In this document: piece by piece, positions 1-9,582 of the stretch
Numbering within the stretch: the first letter of the stretch is position 1
How the letters are laid out: each line of letters opens with the position of its first letter
NCBI RefSeq assembly: GCF_017357225.1
Contig: NZ_CP071605.1
Location: 372,001 to 436,000 of the forward strand
Direction of reading: 5' to 3'
Source: Rhizobium binae
GTDB taxonomy: Bacteria; Pseudomonadota; Alphaproteobacteria; Rhizobiales; Rhizobiaceae
Length of the DNA: 64,000 nt
The notes under the pieces: generated by a model
The model's input: the letters and a program-made list of their open reading frames with translations, nothing else
Database searches by the model: none
What the model was told of the DNA's origin: nothing
Program-made: the position numbers and the translations under genes

Positions 1-1
1 G

Positions 2-1744
2 GGCATCGTCATGCGCGAGGCCGGCAAATCGGCGGCCAACGCCGTCGGCGAAGTGCGTGAGGCGATCGACTTCCTGCGCTATTATGCCGAACAGGCGCGC
101 AAGACGCTCGGGCCGTCCCACGCGCCGCTCGGGCCCATCGTCTGCATCAGCCCATGGAATTTCCCGCTGGCGATCTTCACCGGACAGGTGGCCGCGGCGC
201 TGGTGGCCGGCAATCCCGTGCTGGCCAAGCCCGCCGGCGTGACGCCGATCATCGCCTCGGAGAGCGTCAAGATTCTCCACGAGGCGGGCGTCCCGGTCGG
301 CGCTCTGCAATTCGTGCCCGGCAGCGGCCGTCTCGGCGCCGGCATGGTCGGGGCTCCTGAAACCGCCGGCGTCATGTTTACCGGCTCGACCGAGGTCGCC
401 CGCATGATCCAGGCGCAGCTCGCCGAACGGCTGTCTTCGACCGGCAAACCGATCCCGCTGATCGCCGAAACCGGCGGCCAGAACGGCATGATTGTCGATT
501 CCTCGGCATTGGCCGAGCAGGTCGTGGCCGACGTCATTGCCTCGGCTTTCGACAGCGCCGGTCAGCGCTGCTCGGCGCTCAGGGTTCTGTGCCTTCAGGA
601 CGATGTCGCCGACAGGACGCTTGCCATGCTGAAGGGCGCCTTCCGTGAACTGACGGTCGGCCGGACCGATCGCCTGAGCGTCGACGTCGGCCCCGTCATC
701 AACGACGGCGCCAAGTCCGAGATCGACCAGCATATCGAGCAGATGCGTGGTGCCGGCTGCAAGGTGGAGCAGCTGCCGCTGCCGGCAAGTGCCGCGGCGG
801 GCACCTTCGTTCCGCCGACCATCATCGAGATCAAGGCGCTGTCGGATCTGACCAAGGAGGTCTTCGGACCGGTCCTGCATGTCTACCGCTTCAAGCGGAA
901 CGGGCTCGACCGCCTGATCGACGACATCAATGCCTCGGGCTACGGCCTCACCTTCGGGCTTCATACGCGGCTTGACGAAACCATCGCGCATGTGACGAGC
1001 CGCATCAAGGCCGGCAACCTCTACGTCAACCGCAACATCATCGGCGCCGTCGTCGGCGTCCAGCCTTTCGGCGGCCGCGGCCTGTCGGGAACGGGTCCGA
1101 AGGCAGGCGGTCCGCTCTATATCGGCCGTCTGGTGCAGCGCGCTCCGGTGCCGCCGCAACAGGATTCGGTTCATACGGACCTCGCCCTTCGCGATTACAT
1201 CGTCTGGCTCGACAAGAAAGGCCTGACGGGCGAAGGGGAGGCGGCGCGTGGTTATGCCGGCCGCTCGGCACTTGGGCTGGAACGGGAGCTCACCGGCCCG
1301 GTCGGCGAGCGCAATCTTTATGCGCTGCATCCGCGCGGCCGCATTCTGCTTGTGCCGCAGACGGAGAGCGGGCTCTATCGCCAGATCGCCGCAGCCCTCG
1401 CAACCGGCAATCATGTCGCGGTGGATGCCGGCGGCTCCCTCTCGAAATCCGTGCTCGCCGGTCTTCCGGCGGCGGTCGCCAGCCGCATATCCTGGACCTC
1501 GGACTGGGAAAAAGACGGACCTTTCTCGGGCGCCCTCGTCGAGGGCGATCGCGACAGAGTCCACTCGGTCAACAAAAGGATCGCGGCCCTGCCCGGTCCG
1601 CTTCTCCTGGTTCAGGCCGCCACGAGCGAAGAACTTGCCAGCGATCCCGAGGCCTATTGCCTGAACTGGCTGCTGGAAGAGGTCTCGACTTCGATCAATA
1701 CTGCCGCTGCCGGCGGCAATGCCAGCCTGATGGCGATCGGTTGA
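2..1744 (+). CDS. putA: PutA, C-terminal part (P5C dehydrogenase), truncated by window edge
   Basis: The reading frame is open to the left edge, so the 5' end (proline dehydrogenase part) lies outside. What remains is the delta-1-pyrroline-5-carboxylate dehydrogenase half of bifunctional PutA, which oxidises glutamate semialdehyde to glutamate with NAD. Visible aldehyde dehydrogenase motifs are ISPWNFPL (about residue 46 counted from the ATG at 11), FTGSTEVA (about 122), the ETGGQN glutamate motif (about 153) and the catalytic cysteine in GQRCSALR (about 188). About 190 residues follow the dehydrogenase core, containing ALHPRGRILLVPQ, as in the longer PutA proteins that carry a C-terminal alpha/beta domain. 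In rhizobia putA is usually controlled by an Lrp-type PutR; an Lrp-family gene lies 4.5 kb downstream but is not adjacent, so that link is weak. Confidence 0.95.
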   Translation, partial: GIVMREAGKSAANAVGEVREAIDFLRYYAEQARKTLGPSHAPLGPIVCISPWNFPLAIFTGQVAAALVAGNPVLAKPAGVTPIIASESVKILHEAGVPVGALQFVPGSGRLGAGMVGAPETAGVMFTGSTEVARMIQAQLAERLSSTGKPIPLIAETGGQNGMIVDSSALAEQVVADVIASAFDSAGQRCSALRVLCLQDDVADRTLAMLKGAFRELTVGRTDRLSVDVGPVINDGAKSEIDQHIEQMRGAGCKVEQLPLPASAAAGTFVPPTIIEIKALSDLTKEVFGPVLHVYRFKRNGLDRLIDDINASGYGLTFGLHTRLDETIAHVTSRIKAGNLYVNRNIIGAVVGVQPFGGRGLSGTGPKAGGPLYIGRLVQRAPVPPQQDSVHTDLALRDYIVWLDKKGLTGEGEAARGYAGRSALGLERELTGPVGERNLYALHPRGRILLVPQTESGLYRQIAAALATGNHVAVDAGGSLSKSVLAGLPAAVASRISWTSDWEKDGPFSGALVEGDRDRVHSVNKRIAALPGPLLLVQAATSEELASDPEAYCLNWLLEEVSTSINTAAAGGNASLMAIG

Positions 1745-1755
1745 GCGAAGCTGAC

Positions 1756-1778
1756 GAGGGCGGCAAAGGTGCGCCCTC
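1756..1778 (+). terminator. Weak stem-loop after putA
   Basis: GAGGGCG at 1756-1762 pairs with CGCCCTC at 1772-1778 over a 9-base loop, starting 12 bases after the putA stop. No U-tract follows, so it is at best a weak or Rho-assisted terminator or an mRNA 3' stabiliser. Confidence 0.35.
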
Positions 1779-1787
1779 AAGGCCGCT

Positions 1788-1880
1788 GACAAAGCCCTCT
1801 TTCGTCATGCTCGGTCTTGCCCGGGCATCTGCTTCCGTCGAAAGGGCAGCTGATCCTCGGCATAAGGCCGACGATGACGT
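1788..1880 (+). repeat. Interspersed repeat, copy 1 (TTCGTCATGCTCGG family)
   Basis: The stretch beginning GACAAAGCC and running through TTCGTCATGCTCGG, CCCGGGCATCTGC and GGGCAGCTGATCCTCGG aligns, with small gaps, to the reverse complement of 58773-58887. Its core is an inverted repeat (ATGCTCGG ... CCGGGCAT). It fills much of the 368-base gap between putA and the chemoreceptor, where I see no credible gene. Confidence 0.6.
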
Positions 1881-2112
1881 CGAGGAGAGGGCGAGGTTGC
1901 CGGCAAATCGGGGGTAAAGATGCAGATAAATTGCCTTCGGCCGTCCTCGCCAACAAACTCGACACAATTGACCATTCCTTTAAGAGTTGTGCCTATCGTC
2001 ATGGCCTCGGGCGCAGCCGCCGACTGGAACGGGTCTATTCGCATATAAGCGTGCCGTTGCATGGTGGGGCGCCGGATTAAAGCCGAATTTCCTGGGCGGG
2101 AGCCACCATTTC

Positions 2113-4653
2113 ATGTCGTTGATTGACCGTCTGTTGCAGCGTATGCGGATCGTGACGAAGGTCCTCTTCTTCGTGGTGCCTCTCGTCGTCCTCATCGCGG
2201 GCATCGGCCTGTTCGGCTATTTCACGGCTGGTACGCTGAATGGCCAGATGACCCTGACCCGGCAGACGATCGATACGCTTTCCAGTTTTCAGCAGTTGCG
2301 ATCCTCGCTGACCGCCTTTACCGACCTTCCGACGCCGGCCACCCGCGATCGGCTGGTCGCCAGCATCGCCGATCAACAGAAGGGTGCGGCGACGCTCGAT
2401 GCCATGCTGAGCAATCCCGCCCAGAAACAGCAGATCTCCGCCGTGCGCGACCTCGGCGGCAAGATGCAGGGCGGGACCGACGCGCTCTGGGCGGTGGCGC
2501 AGGAGCGTGCCAATACCGAACTGACGATCGACGGGGCGGTGGCGCAGCTTTTCAAGGAAAGCCAGACCGCCCGCAAGCAGCTCGACGTTCTTCAGGACCA
2601 GGCCAATGGCAAGGAGGCCTTCGTCCGGGCGCTTCTTCTCGACGCCTCGGCCTACAAAAATCTCTCGGGACGCGTTGCAAAATTGCGCAAGGCGACCGCG
2701 GCCGCAACCGATCCTCAGAAGCTTGGCCAGGCCATCGGCAGCCTTCTGCCGCCGCTCGTCAAGGAAGTCGGCGAGAGCGAGTCGGTCGGCTCCGATAAGG
2801 CGAAAAGCCAGATCGTTCCGCTGAAGCTGGTTCTGGACAAGCTTGCCGCGATGGCGAAGGACGGCGCCAATCTGTCGCTCGACGCCTATGCTCCCGTCGA
2901 CCAGGATCTGCAGCGTTTCGAGGAGCAGTTTGCAAAACTTGCTTCCGGCAATGCGGACACGTCGATCGAGCGCTTTGCCGGAATGGATGCGAGCATAGCA
3001 ACGCTTCGCGCGATGGTCGTGATCGTCAATGCCGCCTTCAAATCGATCGACGATCTGCGACTGCACCTGAGCGAACTGAACAGGCGGGTCGATGCCGGGT
3101 CGCGGGATGCGGTTCTGGTGGATCTCAAGACCCTGCGCGAAAGCGCTGCAAAGCTCGAGTCCTTGAGCGGCAAGAACGCCGCTTTGAAGGATCTTGCCAA
3201 CAGGATCGAGCCTTCCCTTGCCTTGATCGAAAAGGGTACCTCGGATCTGATATCGATCGCGGATCGGTGGCAGGGCAACAAGCAGGCAGCGACCGAGCTG
3301 GTGGCAGCCGCAAGTCACACGCTCGAGCAGTTCGTCAGCACGGCGCAGGAGAGCGGCAGGGAAATCAGCCAGCGCTCGGCCACCATGTCGCTCTCGGCCA
3401 TGATCGCCGGCACGGTGCTTGCCATCATCGGCGGATTGATGTTGATCGAAACGCTGCGCGGACCGCTGAAGCGGATTACTCAGACGATGACGAGACTTGC
3501 TGCCGGCGATCTCAATGTTGCGATCGGCGATGGCAAGCGCGGCGATGAAATCGGCGATATGATCCGCTCCGTGACGGTCTTCCGCGACCAGGCGCTCGAA
3601 AAGACGAGGCTCGAAGAGGTCGCGGAAGCGAACAGGGCGCGGGACGAACAGGAACAGGCCCGCCGCGCAGCCGAGCTGGCACGCATCGAAGCCGAGCAAA
3701 GCGAGGCCCTGGATGCGCTGTCCGACATGCTTGGCAAACTCGCCGACGGCAACCTCGCCGCCGTGATGAGCGAGGAACTGGCCGCCGATTATGTCGCGCT
3801 GGCCAGGACCTACAACCAGGCGATTGATGCGCTCCGCCGCACGCTCGCCGAGGTCCGCAACACCACCTATGAAATCGCCGAGGGCAGCACCAATCTTTCG
3901 GGTGCGGCCGACGATCTGGCGCGGCGCACGGAACAGCAGGCGGCTGCCCTCGAAGACAGTTCACGCGTACTCGGCGAGCTGACCGCCAGCGTTCGCACGA
4001 CGGCGGAAAATGCGCGCCAGACATCGGTTTCCGTCGCAGAGGCGCACCGGCAGGCGGAGCATTCCGCGGCCGTCGTCGCCAAGGCCGTCGACGCCATGGA
4101 CGCCATCAACCGGTCGTCGGACAAGGTCACCAGCATTATCGGCGTGATCGACGAGATCGCCTTCCAGACCAATCTTCTCGCACTCAATGCCGGCGTCGAG
4201 GCGGCGCGGGCGGGAGAGGCGGGCAGGGGCTTTGCCGTCGTCGCTCAGGAGGTGCGCGAGCTTGCACAGCGCTGCGCCAAGGCCGCCCGCGAGATCAAGG
4301 AACTTATCTCCAACAGCGCATCGCAGGTCGGCACGGGCGTCAAGCTCGTCGAGGAGACCGGCCAGGCGCTATCGGCAATCATGGAACATTTCACCTCGAT
4401 CAACGGGCTGGTGCAGGTCATTTCGACGGCCACCAGCACCCAGTACAAGGGGATCGACGAGGTCAATAACGCCGTTCGTGACATCGAGCATATCACCCAG
4501 CACAATGCCGCCATGGTCGAGGAAAACACCGCCGAAATTCATAGGCTCCGGCAGCAGGTGGAACTTCTGAATGAACGCATCTCCCGCTTCCAGACCGCCG
4601 ACGCCCGCAGGGCGTCGCCAGCCGCCGGCCCGCGAATGTTGGCCGCCTCCTGA
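2113..4653 (+). CDS. Methyl-accepting chemotaxis protein
   Basis: Membrane chemoreceptor of 846 residues. The frame is open further upstream, but the ATG at 2113 follows a GCGGGAG ribosome-binding site and places a transmembrane helix at about residues 16-37. A large, mostly helical periplasmic region of about 390 residues follows, then a second membrane helix (about 426-447), a HAMP domain with a DEIGDMI motif, a second HAMP-like stretch, and the MCP signalling domain. The conserved hairpin tip ([20 protein letters not shown], then [17 protein letters not shown]) is intact at about 680-717. It would signal to CheA/CheW, which are not in this window. No CheR-tethering pentapeptide is evident at the C-terminus. 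The ligand cannot be told from sequence; neighbouring catabolic genes suggest an amino acid or amine, which is inference. Confidence 0.93.
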   Translation: MSLIDRLLQRMRIVTKVLFFVVPLVVLIAGIGLFGYFTAGTLNGQMTLTRQTIDTLSSFQQLRSSLTAFTDLPTPATRDRLVASIADQQKGAATLDAMLSNPAQKQQISAVRDLGGKMQGGTDALWAVAQERANTELTIDGAVAQLFKESQTARKQLDVLQDQANGKEAFVRALLLDASAYKNLSGRVAKLRKATAAATDPQKLGQAIGSLLPPLVKEVGESESVGSDKAKSQIVPLKLVLDKLAAMAKDGANLSLDAYAPVDQDLQRFEEQFAKLASGNADTSIERFAGMDASIATLRAMVVIVNAAFKSIDDLRLHLSELNRRVDAGSRDAVLVDLKTLRESAAKLESLSGKNAALKDLANRIEPSLALIEKGTSDLISIADRWQGNKQAATELVAAASHTLEQFVSTAQESGREISQRSATMSLSAMIAGTVLAIIGGLMLIETLRGPLKRITQTMTRLAAGDLNVAIGDGKRGDEIGDMIRSVTVFRDQALEKTRLEEVAEANRARDEQEQARRAAELARIEAEQSEALDALSDMLGKLADGNLAAVMSEELAADYVALARTYNQAIDALRRTLAEVRNTTYEIAEGSTNLSGAADDLARRTEQQAAALEDSSRVLGELTASVRTTAENARQTSVSVAEAHRQAEHSAAVVAKAVDAMDAINRSSDKVTSIIGVIDEIAFQTNLLALNAGVEAARAGEAGRGFAVVAQEVRELAQRCAKAAREIKELISNSASQVGTGVKLVEETGQALSAIMEHFTSINGLVQVISTATSTQYKGIDEVNNAVRDIEHITQHNAAMVEENTAEIHRLRQQVELLNERISRFQTADARRASPAAGPRMLAAS

Positions 4654-4690
4654 GCGATCTATCACACCGGCCCGCCGGACCGGTCCGCAT

Positions 4691-6016
4691 CTAGAAATCG
4701 GCGACTTTGCCCCAGGCGGAGGCCGCAAAACGGCTGGGGTGGTAGGGCCGCGGATCGACGATCGGCTCTTCCCCGGTCGCGATATCGGCAATCAGATGCC
4801 CGGCGCCCGGGCCGATTCCGAAGCCGTGGCCGCTGAAGCCTGCGGCGAGGATGAAACCCGGAAGGGTGGAGATCTCACCAATTCCCGGCACGCCGTCCGG
4901 CGTGCTGTCGATATAGCCAGCCCAGGCTGCGTTGATTTCGGTATTCCTCAACGCGGGCAGAAGCTGGAGCGCCCGCGAATGCGTCAGACGAATGGTGGCC
5001 TCGTCGACCGCCGGGTCGAGGACGCGCATGTGCTCCATCGGCGTCTTACTGTCGAGCCGCCAACGCGCCAGCGATTCATGTCCCGAGCGAATTCCCTCCA
5101 ATCCGCCGGGTGCGAGGCTTCGCCAACGCCGCGCGAACATCGGCAGGAACTGCGGCGCGAAACGCAACTGCTGCGCGGTGGGATCGACGCGGCCGCGGCC
5201 GCTGATCGCCAGCGTGTAGCCGCCGTCGCCACGGCGTGTCACGGAAACCGCCGATGTATGCAGCGCATCCGGCAGGTTGCTCGCTCCCGGTGAAACCGAG
5301 AGGATCGACGAGCGGATCGAGGCTTGTGGGAAACGAATGCCGAGATGGCGGCAGAAGGAGGAGGCCCAGGCGCCACCGGCCAGGATCGCGATCTTCGTCC
5401 GGATCGTGCCGTGCTCCGTGACGACGCCCGAAAGCCTGCCGCCTTCGATCTCGACGCCGCGGGCCGCACAGGATTGATGCACCGTGCCGCCGAGCTTGAC
5501 GATCGCGCGCGCCACGGCCGGCGCGGCATTTGCGGGATCGGCGGTGCCGTCAGTCGGTGAAAATACCCCGCCTTTCCACGCGGCGCCGGTGGCGCCCCCG
5601 CGTTCGGTTGCCTCTGCACCGCCCAGCATATGTGTCGTGACGCCGACCGACCGGGCGAAATCGCGCCAGCGGGCCCAGCCGGAGAGTTCTTCGTCGCTGT
5701 TGCTGAGATAGAGGAGACCGCAGCGGCGGAAGCCGGTGTCCTCGCCGGTCTCGGTCGCGAAGCGCTCCCACAGATCGAGGCTCTTCGTCGACATCGGCAA
5801 TTCACGCGCGTCGCGGTTCTGCTGCCGGCACCAGCCCCAATTGCGGCTCGACTGCTCCGCCCCGATCAGACCCTTCTCGACTAGGGCGACCTTCAATCCG
5901 CGCCGGGCCAGATAATAGGCGGCGAAAACGCCGACGATGCCGCCGCCGATCACCACCGCATCGGCGGCAGCCGGCGGCTGTGGTGTGGTGTCGACGCGCG
6001 TAAGCGGTGCGGGCAT
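4691..6016 (-). CDS. FAD-dependent oxidoreductase, DadA/DAO family
   Basis: 441-residue flavoenzyme of the D-amino-acid-oxidase fold. The N-terminal dinucleotide-binding motif VVIGGGIVGVFAAYYLARRG (about residues 21-40) is followed by VEKG and by SSRNWGWCRQQNRD, the FAD-loop region of this family. GTADPANAAPAVARAIVKLGG and a C-terminal GYIDSTPDGVPGIG segment complete the fold. Such enzymes oxidise amino acids or N-alkyl amino acids; the substrate cannot be assigned. It ends 37 bases from the convergent chemoreceptor gene and is divergent from the Lrp-family regulator 231 bases away, an arrangement like dadA with its Lrp/DadR regulator. Control by that regulator is therefore likely but not shown. 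Confidence 0.85.
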   Translation of the reverse strand: MPAPLTRVDTTPQPPAAADAVVIGGGIVGVFAAYYLARRGLKVALVEKGLIGAEQSSRNWGWCRQQNRDARELPMSTKSLDLWERFATETGEDTGFRRCGLLYLSNSDEELSGWARWRDFARSVGVTTHMLGGAEATERGGATGAAWKGGVFSPTDGTADPANAAPAVARAIVKLGGTVHQSCAARGVEIEGGRLSGVVTEHGTIRTKIAILAGGAWASSFCRHLGIRFPQASIRSSILSVSPGASNLPDALHTSAVSVTRRGDGGYTLAISGRGRVDPTAQQLRFAPQFLPMFARRWRSLAPGGLEGIRSGHESLARWRLDSKTPMEHMRVLDPAVDEATIRLTHSRALQLLPALRNTEINAAWAGYIDSTPDGVPGIGEISTLPGFILAAGFSGHGFGIGPGAGHLIADIATGEEPIVDPRPYHPSRFAASAWGKVADF

Positions 6017-6247
6017 GGCATGGTCTCCGGTTCAGGGCTAGTCTAACGGATCCGAAGCCGCGCCTTTGCCGGAGATCGGTCGATGACAGCAGAAGATTCT
6101 GTCTTGTGGGGAGTCCGGCAGCCATTTGTGCTTCCGCATCCCCCGCAATCTGATCGACACGGCCTCGGCATGTGTTAAGCTCGACGTTGCAAGGCCGCAG
6201 CATAATCTGCTGCGTCGCTGGCGATCTCAAGCAGACGAAGGCGCGCG

Positions 6248-6724
6248 ATGAAACTTGACCGGATCGACATAAAAATCCTCTACGAACTGCAGAAGAATGG
6301 CCGCGTCACCAATGTGGAACTCGCCGAACTGGTCAATCTGTCGCCGAGCCCCTGCCTGATGCGCGTGAAGAAGCTGCAATCCGAAGGCTACATCGAAGGC
6401 TATTCGGCGCAGATCAATGTCAGCAAACTCGGACAGACCCTGACCGTCTTTACCGAGATTACACTGAAGAACCATCGGCAGATCGACTTCGCCCGCTTCC
6501 TCGCGGCGATCGAGAAGGTCGATCAGGTGATCGAATGCCATCTGGTTTCAGGCGGCTATGACTACCTCCTGAAATTCGTCACCGCCGGCATTGACGAATA
6601 TCAGACGATCATGGAGAGGCTCACCGATATGGATGTCGGCATCGACAAATATTTCAGCTTCGTCGTGCTGAAGTCGCCGATCGTCAAGGCCCACATGCCA
6701 CTGACGACCTTGTTCCCGCATTAA
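6248..6724 (+). CDS. Lrp/AsnC-family transcriptional regulator
   Basis: 158 residues with the two-domain Lrp layout: an N-terminal winged helix-turn-helix (KLDRIDIKILYELQKNGRVT, then VELAELVNLSPSPCLMRVKKL, residues 2-49) and a C-terminal RAM ligand-binding domain (about 68-150, with VIECHLVSGGYDYLLKF). It resembles rhizobial and agrobacterial PutR and other Lrp paralogues, which sense amino acids and usually act on an adjacent divergent gene, here the FAD oxidoreductase. The name putR is not given because it is not next to putA. Confidence 0.9.
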   Translation: MKLDRIDIKILYELQKNGRVTNVELAELVNLSPSPCLMRVKKLQSEGYIEGYSAQINVSKLGQTLTVFTEITLKNHRQIDFARFLAAIEKVDQVIECHLVSGGYDYLLKFVTAGIDEYQTIMERLTDMDVGIDKYFSFVVLKSPIVKAHMPLTTLFPH

Positions 6725-7063
6725 GGATATTCAAGCAAATGGCATAGCGGTTTTGCGTCTCTTACCCCGCGTGCATATCGGTTCTCTGTGTCGCAGGTTG
6801 TTCCCCGCATAAATAGAAGGCATCCAATGGTTGGAAGGACTTGCGACAAAATCTCATCCTTGCCTTCCAGAGCCATGTTGGCTGCCACTCGCTGGGGTTT
6901 TGCAGTCGAGTCGAGGCTTTCCAGCACGACCCGACCCGGCGTGCGCTCAATTTGGTTATAGCGGCTTGCTTTGATTTTAAAAAGGGTGGATCAGTCGCGC
7001 ATAGAACGACGGCATAATTCTTGGGGCAAAAGCTGAGCCAAGAAATGCGCGCGGGACCGGCCC
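6725..7063. other. Intergenic gap, no gene seen
   Basis: This 339-base gap lies between the ends of two convergent units (the Lrp gene and the ABC ATPase). Part of it (about 6945-7030) is richer in A and T than its surroundings. Two short minus-strand frames overlap here, but neither has a good ribosome-binding site or recognisable motif. I see no tRNA, repeat or strong terminator. Confidence 0.5.
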
Positions 7064-8719
7064 TCAGTGCCGGCAATAGGCCCGCACTAGTTCTGGATCC
7101 TGCTGGAGCTCGTCGAGCCAGGCCGGATCAAGCGTCGGCACCGACGAGAAGAGCAGTTGCGAATAGGGATGCTGCGGCCCCTTCACCTTCGCGGGGCTGA
7201 TTTCTTCGATCTTACGGCCGCCATACATGACGACGATCTCGTCGCAGATCGCCTCCACCACCGAGAGATCGTGGCTGATGAAGATGTAGGAGAGGCCGAG
7301 TTCGCGCTGAAGTTCCTTGAGGAGATCGATGACGGCGGCAGCGACCACGGTGTCAAGCGCCGAGGTGATCTCGTCGCAGAGGATGAGCTTCGGATCGGCG
7401 GCGAGCGCCCGGGCGAAGTTGACGCGCTGCTTTTGCCCGCCCGAGAGTTCCCCCGGCCTGCGGTGGCGCAGATTGCGGGGAAGGCGCACCATGTCGAGGA
7501 GTTCGTCGATGCGGGCATTTCGCGCCTGTCGATGCATGCGATGGTAAAAAACCAGCGGCCTGGCGAGGATGTCCTCGACGGATTTTGCCGGATTGAGCGC
7601 CGTATCGGCATATTGGAACACGATCTGCATCTCGCGCAACTGATCACGTGAGCGCTCGCGAGCGCTGCGGCGCAGTTCCGTGCCGTCGAAGATGATCTTG
7701 CCGACGGCTGCCGGCAGGATGCCGGCAATGGTGCGGGCGAGCGTCGACTTACCGCAACCGGATTCTCCGATGATGCCGAGGTTGCGCCCTTTTTCCACCG
7801 TCAGGCTCACGTGCTCGACGGCGCGAACCAGGGGAAGGCCGTCGGCTTGGCGCTGTCCGTACCCAGCGACGAGATTTTCGATCGTCAGAAGCGGCGCCGT
7901 CGCGGCCTCTATTGCGCCCGCCCTGCCGCGCGATTTCGGCTCGAAGGCTGCAAGCAGTTCTCTGGTATAGGGATGCTTTGGATCGTTCAGAATCTCTTCG
8001 GTGGTGCCGGTTTCCTGGGCTTCTCCGCCTTTGAGAACGACGATGCGGTCGGCGATCTGGGCGACGACGGCAAGGTCGTGCGAGACATAGACGCCCGATA
8101 TGCCGCCTTTTTTCATCACCGATTTGAAAGCGCGCAGAACTTCGATCTGGGTCGTCACGTCGAGCGCCGTTGTCGGCTCGTCGAAGATGACCAGAGTGGG
8201 ATCGCCGATCAGCGCCATGGCGGCTGCAAGGCGCTGCAACTGGCCGCCGGAAACCTGGTGCGGGTACCGGCTGCCGATCGTCTCCGGTTCCGGTAGGGAA
8301 AGCGCCCGAAAGAGCTCGATGGCCCGGGCACGCGCATCTTCCGGCGACATCAGCTGATGAATGCGGGTAACCTCGATCACCTGGTCCATGATCGATGTGG
8401 CCGGGTTGAAGGCGGCGGCGGCCGATTGCGGCACATAGGCGACTTGCGTGCCGCGCACCTTGGCGCGCTGCTTCTCGCTGAGGGTGACCATGTCCTTGCC
8501 GCCGACCGAAACGCTGCCGCCGGAGATGCGACAGCCCGCGCGGGTATGGCCCATCAGCGTCAGGGCGATGGTCGTCTTGCCCGAGCCGCTCTCACCGATC
8601 AGCGCGACGATCTCGCCCTCGGCAATATCAAGACTGACACCCTTGATGATCTCGACGCGTCGGCCGGAATCGGTGGTGGCTTCGACCTTCAGGTCACGAA
8701 TTTCGATGAAATTGCTCAT
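7064..8719 (-). CDS. Peptide/opine-type ABC transporter, double ATP-binding protein
   Basis: 551-residue protein with two full ABC domains in tandem, equivalent to fused DppD and DppF. The first has Walker A GESGSGKTT, the LSGGQ-like VSGGQLQR and Walker B LVIFDEPTTALD; the second has GESGCGKST, LSGGQKQR and LILCDEITSALD. The start ATG at 8719 overlaps the stop of the upstream permease gene (ATGA), showing translational coupling; a longer in-frame extension upstream lies in the permease gene and is rejected. It powers uptake through the two permeases encoded just upstream. It is the last gene of a binding protein, permease, permease, ATPase operon. The second Walker B region reads CDEIT instead of the common DEPT, which is tolerated in this family. 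Confidence 0.93.
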   Translation of the reverse strand: MSNFIEIRDLKVEATTDSGRRVEIIKGVSLDIAEGEIVALIGESGSGKTTIALTLMGHTRAGCRISGGSVSVGGKDMVTLSEKQRAKVRGTQVAYVPQSAAAAFNPATSIMDQVIEVTRIHQLMSPEDARARAIELFRALSLPEPETIGSRYPHQVSGGQLQRLAAAMALIGDPTLVIFDEPTTALDVTTQIEVLRAFKSVMKKGGISGVYVSHDLAVVAQIADRIVVLKGGEAQETGTTEEILNDPKHPYTRELLAAFEPKSRGRAGAIEAATAPLLTIENLVAGYGQRQADGLPLVRAVEHVSLTVEKGRNLGIIGESGCGKSTLARTIAGILPAAVGKIIFDGTELRRSARERSRDQLREMQIVFQYADTALNPAKSVEDILARPLVFYHRMHRQARNARIDELLDMVRLPRNLRHRRPGELSGGQKQRVNFARALAADPKLILCDEITSALDTVVAAAVIDLLKELQRELGLSYIFISHDLSVVEAICDEIVVMYGGRKIEEISPAKVKGPQHPYSQLLFSSVPTLDPAWLDELQQDPELVRAYCRH

Positions 8720-9582
8720 GACGGGCTCCGGTCGCGAATCTTCTGCGGCAGGTTGTCGATCAGCAGATTGACGCTGATCGTGAGGCTGGCGATGGCAAGT
8801 GAGGGGAACATCACCGCCGGCGCGCCGAATGGCAGGCCACCGATATTCTCGCGCACAAGCGCGCCCCAATCGGCATAGGGCGGCTGGACGCCGAGGCCCA
8901 GAAACGAAAGCCCGGAGAGCAGCAGCACGATGAAGACGAAACGAATGCCGAGATCGGCAAGCACCGGGCCGACGATGTTGGGCAGGATTTCCGAGCGAAT
9001 GAGATAGAGGGTGCTTTCACCGCGGATGCGCGCGACGGTGATGAAATCCATTGCATTGATGTTGACGGCGAGTGCCCGGGCGAAGCGATAGGAGCCAGGG
9101 ATGTAGATCACCGACAGCGTCAGGATCAGAACCGGGATCGAAGAGCCGACGGCGGCAACCACCACCAGACCGAAAAGCTTGCTCGGAATGGAATTCATGG
9201 CATCGAGGAAGCGGCTGAGGATCGTGTCGAGCCAGCCGCCGGCGACCGCCGCGATCATGCCGAGCACCACACCGCTGAAGCAGGCGATCGTTACCGCCGC
9301 GAGCGAGATGCCGACCGTATAACGCGCGCCCATCAGAATCCGCGACAGCATATCGCGGCCGAGATAATCAGAGCCCAGCCAGAGCTCCCGGCTCATCGGG
9401 CCGAAATAATCGAGATCGACAATTTCGCCGATGGGATAGGGGATAATCAATGGCGCGAAGATCGCGACGAGCGCCCAAGCGAGGATGACGGTCAGGCCGA
9501 TCGCTCCGACGAGGTTGAAGCGATAACCAAGCCGGGTTCCGGGCAGCCGGGCGGAAGTGGTCTCGGAGCTGGTCATGGTCAT
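8716..9582 (-). CDS. Peptide/opine-type ABC transporter permease (DppC type)
   Basis: 288-residue inner-membrane permease. The N-terminal helix (VGAIGLTVILAWALVAIFAP) is followed by PYPIGEI and the LGSDYLGRDMLSRILMGARY motif typical of DppC/OppC, then by further helices. The coupling EAA-type loop is near VARIRGESTLYLIRSEILPN. The start at 9582 overlaps the stop of the preceding permease by an ATGA junction, and its own stop overlaps the ATPase start in the same way, so the three genes are tightly coupled. A second ATG at 9576 is possible. Substrates of this family include dipeptides, opines and other small amino-acid derivatives. Confidence 0.92.
   Translation of the reverse strand: MTMTSSETTSARLPGTRLGYRFNLVGAIGLTVILAWALVAIFAPLIIPYPIGEIVDLDYFGPMSRELWLGSDYLGRDMLSRILMGARYTVGISLAAVTIACFSGVVLGMIAAVAGGWLDTILSRFLDAMNSIPSKLFGLVVVAAVGSSIPVLILTLSVIYIPGSYRFARALAVNINAMDFITVARIRGESTLYLIRSEILPNIVGPVLADLGIRFVFIVLLLSGLSFLGLGVQPPYADWGALVRENIGGLPFGAPAVMFPSLAIASLTISVNLLIDNLPQKIRDRSPS

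Noticed and set aside
2026-2058. GGAAC ... CGTT upstream of the chemoreceptor as an EcfG promoter
   Set aside because: The elements are 24 bases apart instead of 16-17.
2077-3699. 540-codon minus-strand open frame
   Set aside because: It is fully antisense to the chemoreceptor, has no family motif, and reflects the high-GC third-position pattern of the real gene.
6248-6724. Naming the Lrp-family gene putR
   Set aside because: It is 4.5 kb from putA with unrelated genes between, and is divergent from a different oxidoreductase.
6721-7076. Two overlapping short minus-strand frames in the gap after the Lrp gene
   Set aside because: No good ribosome-binding site, no motif, and the two frames compete for the same bases.
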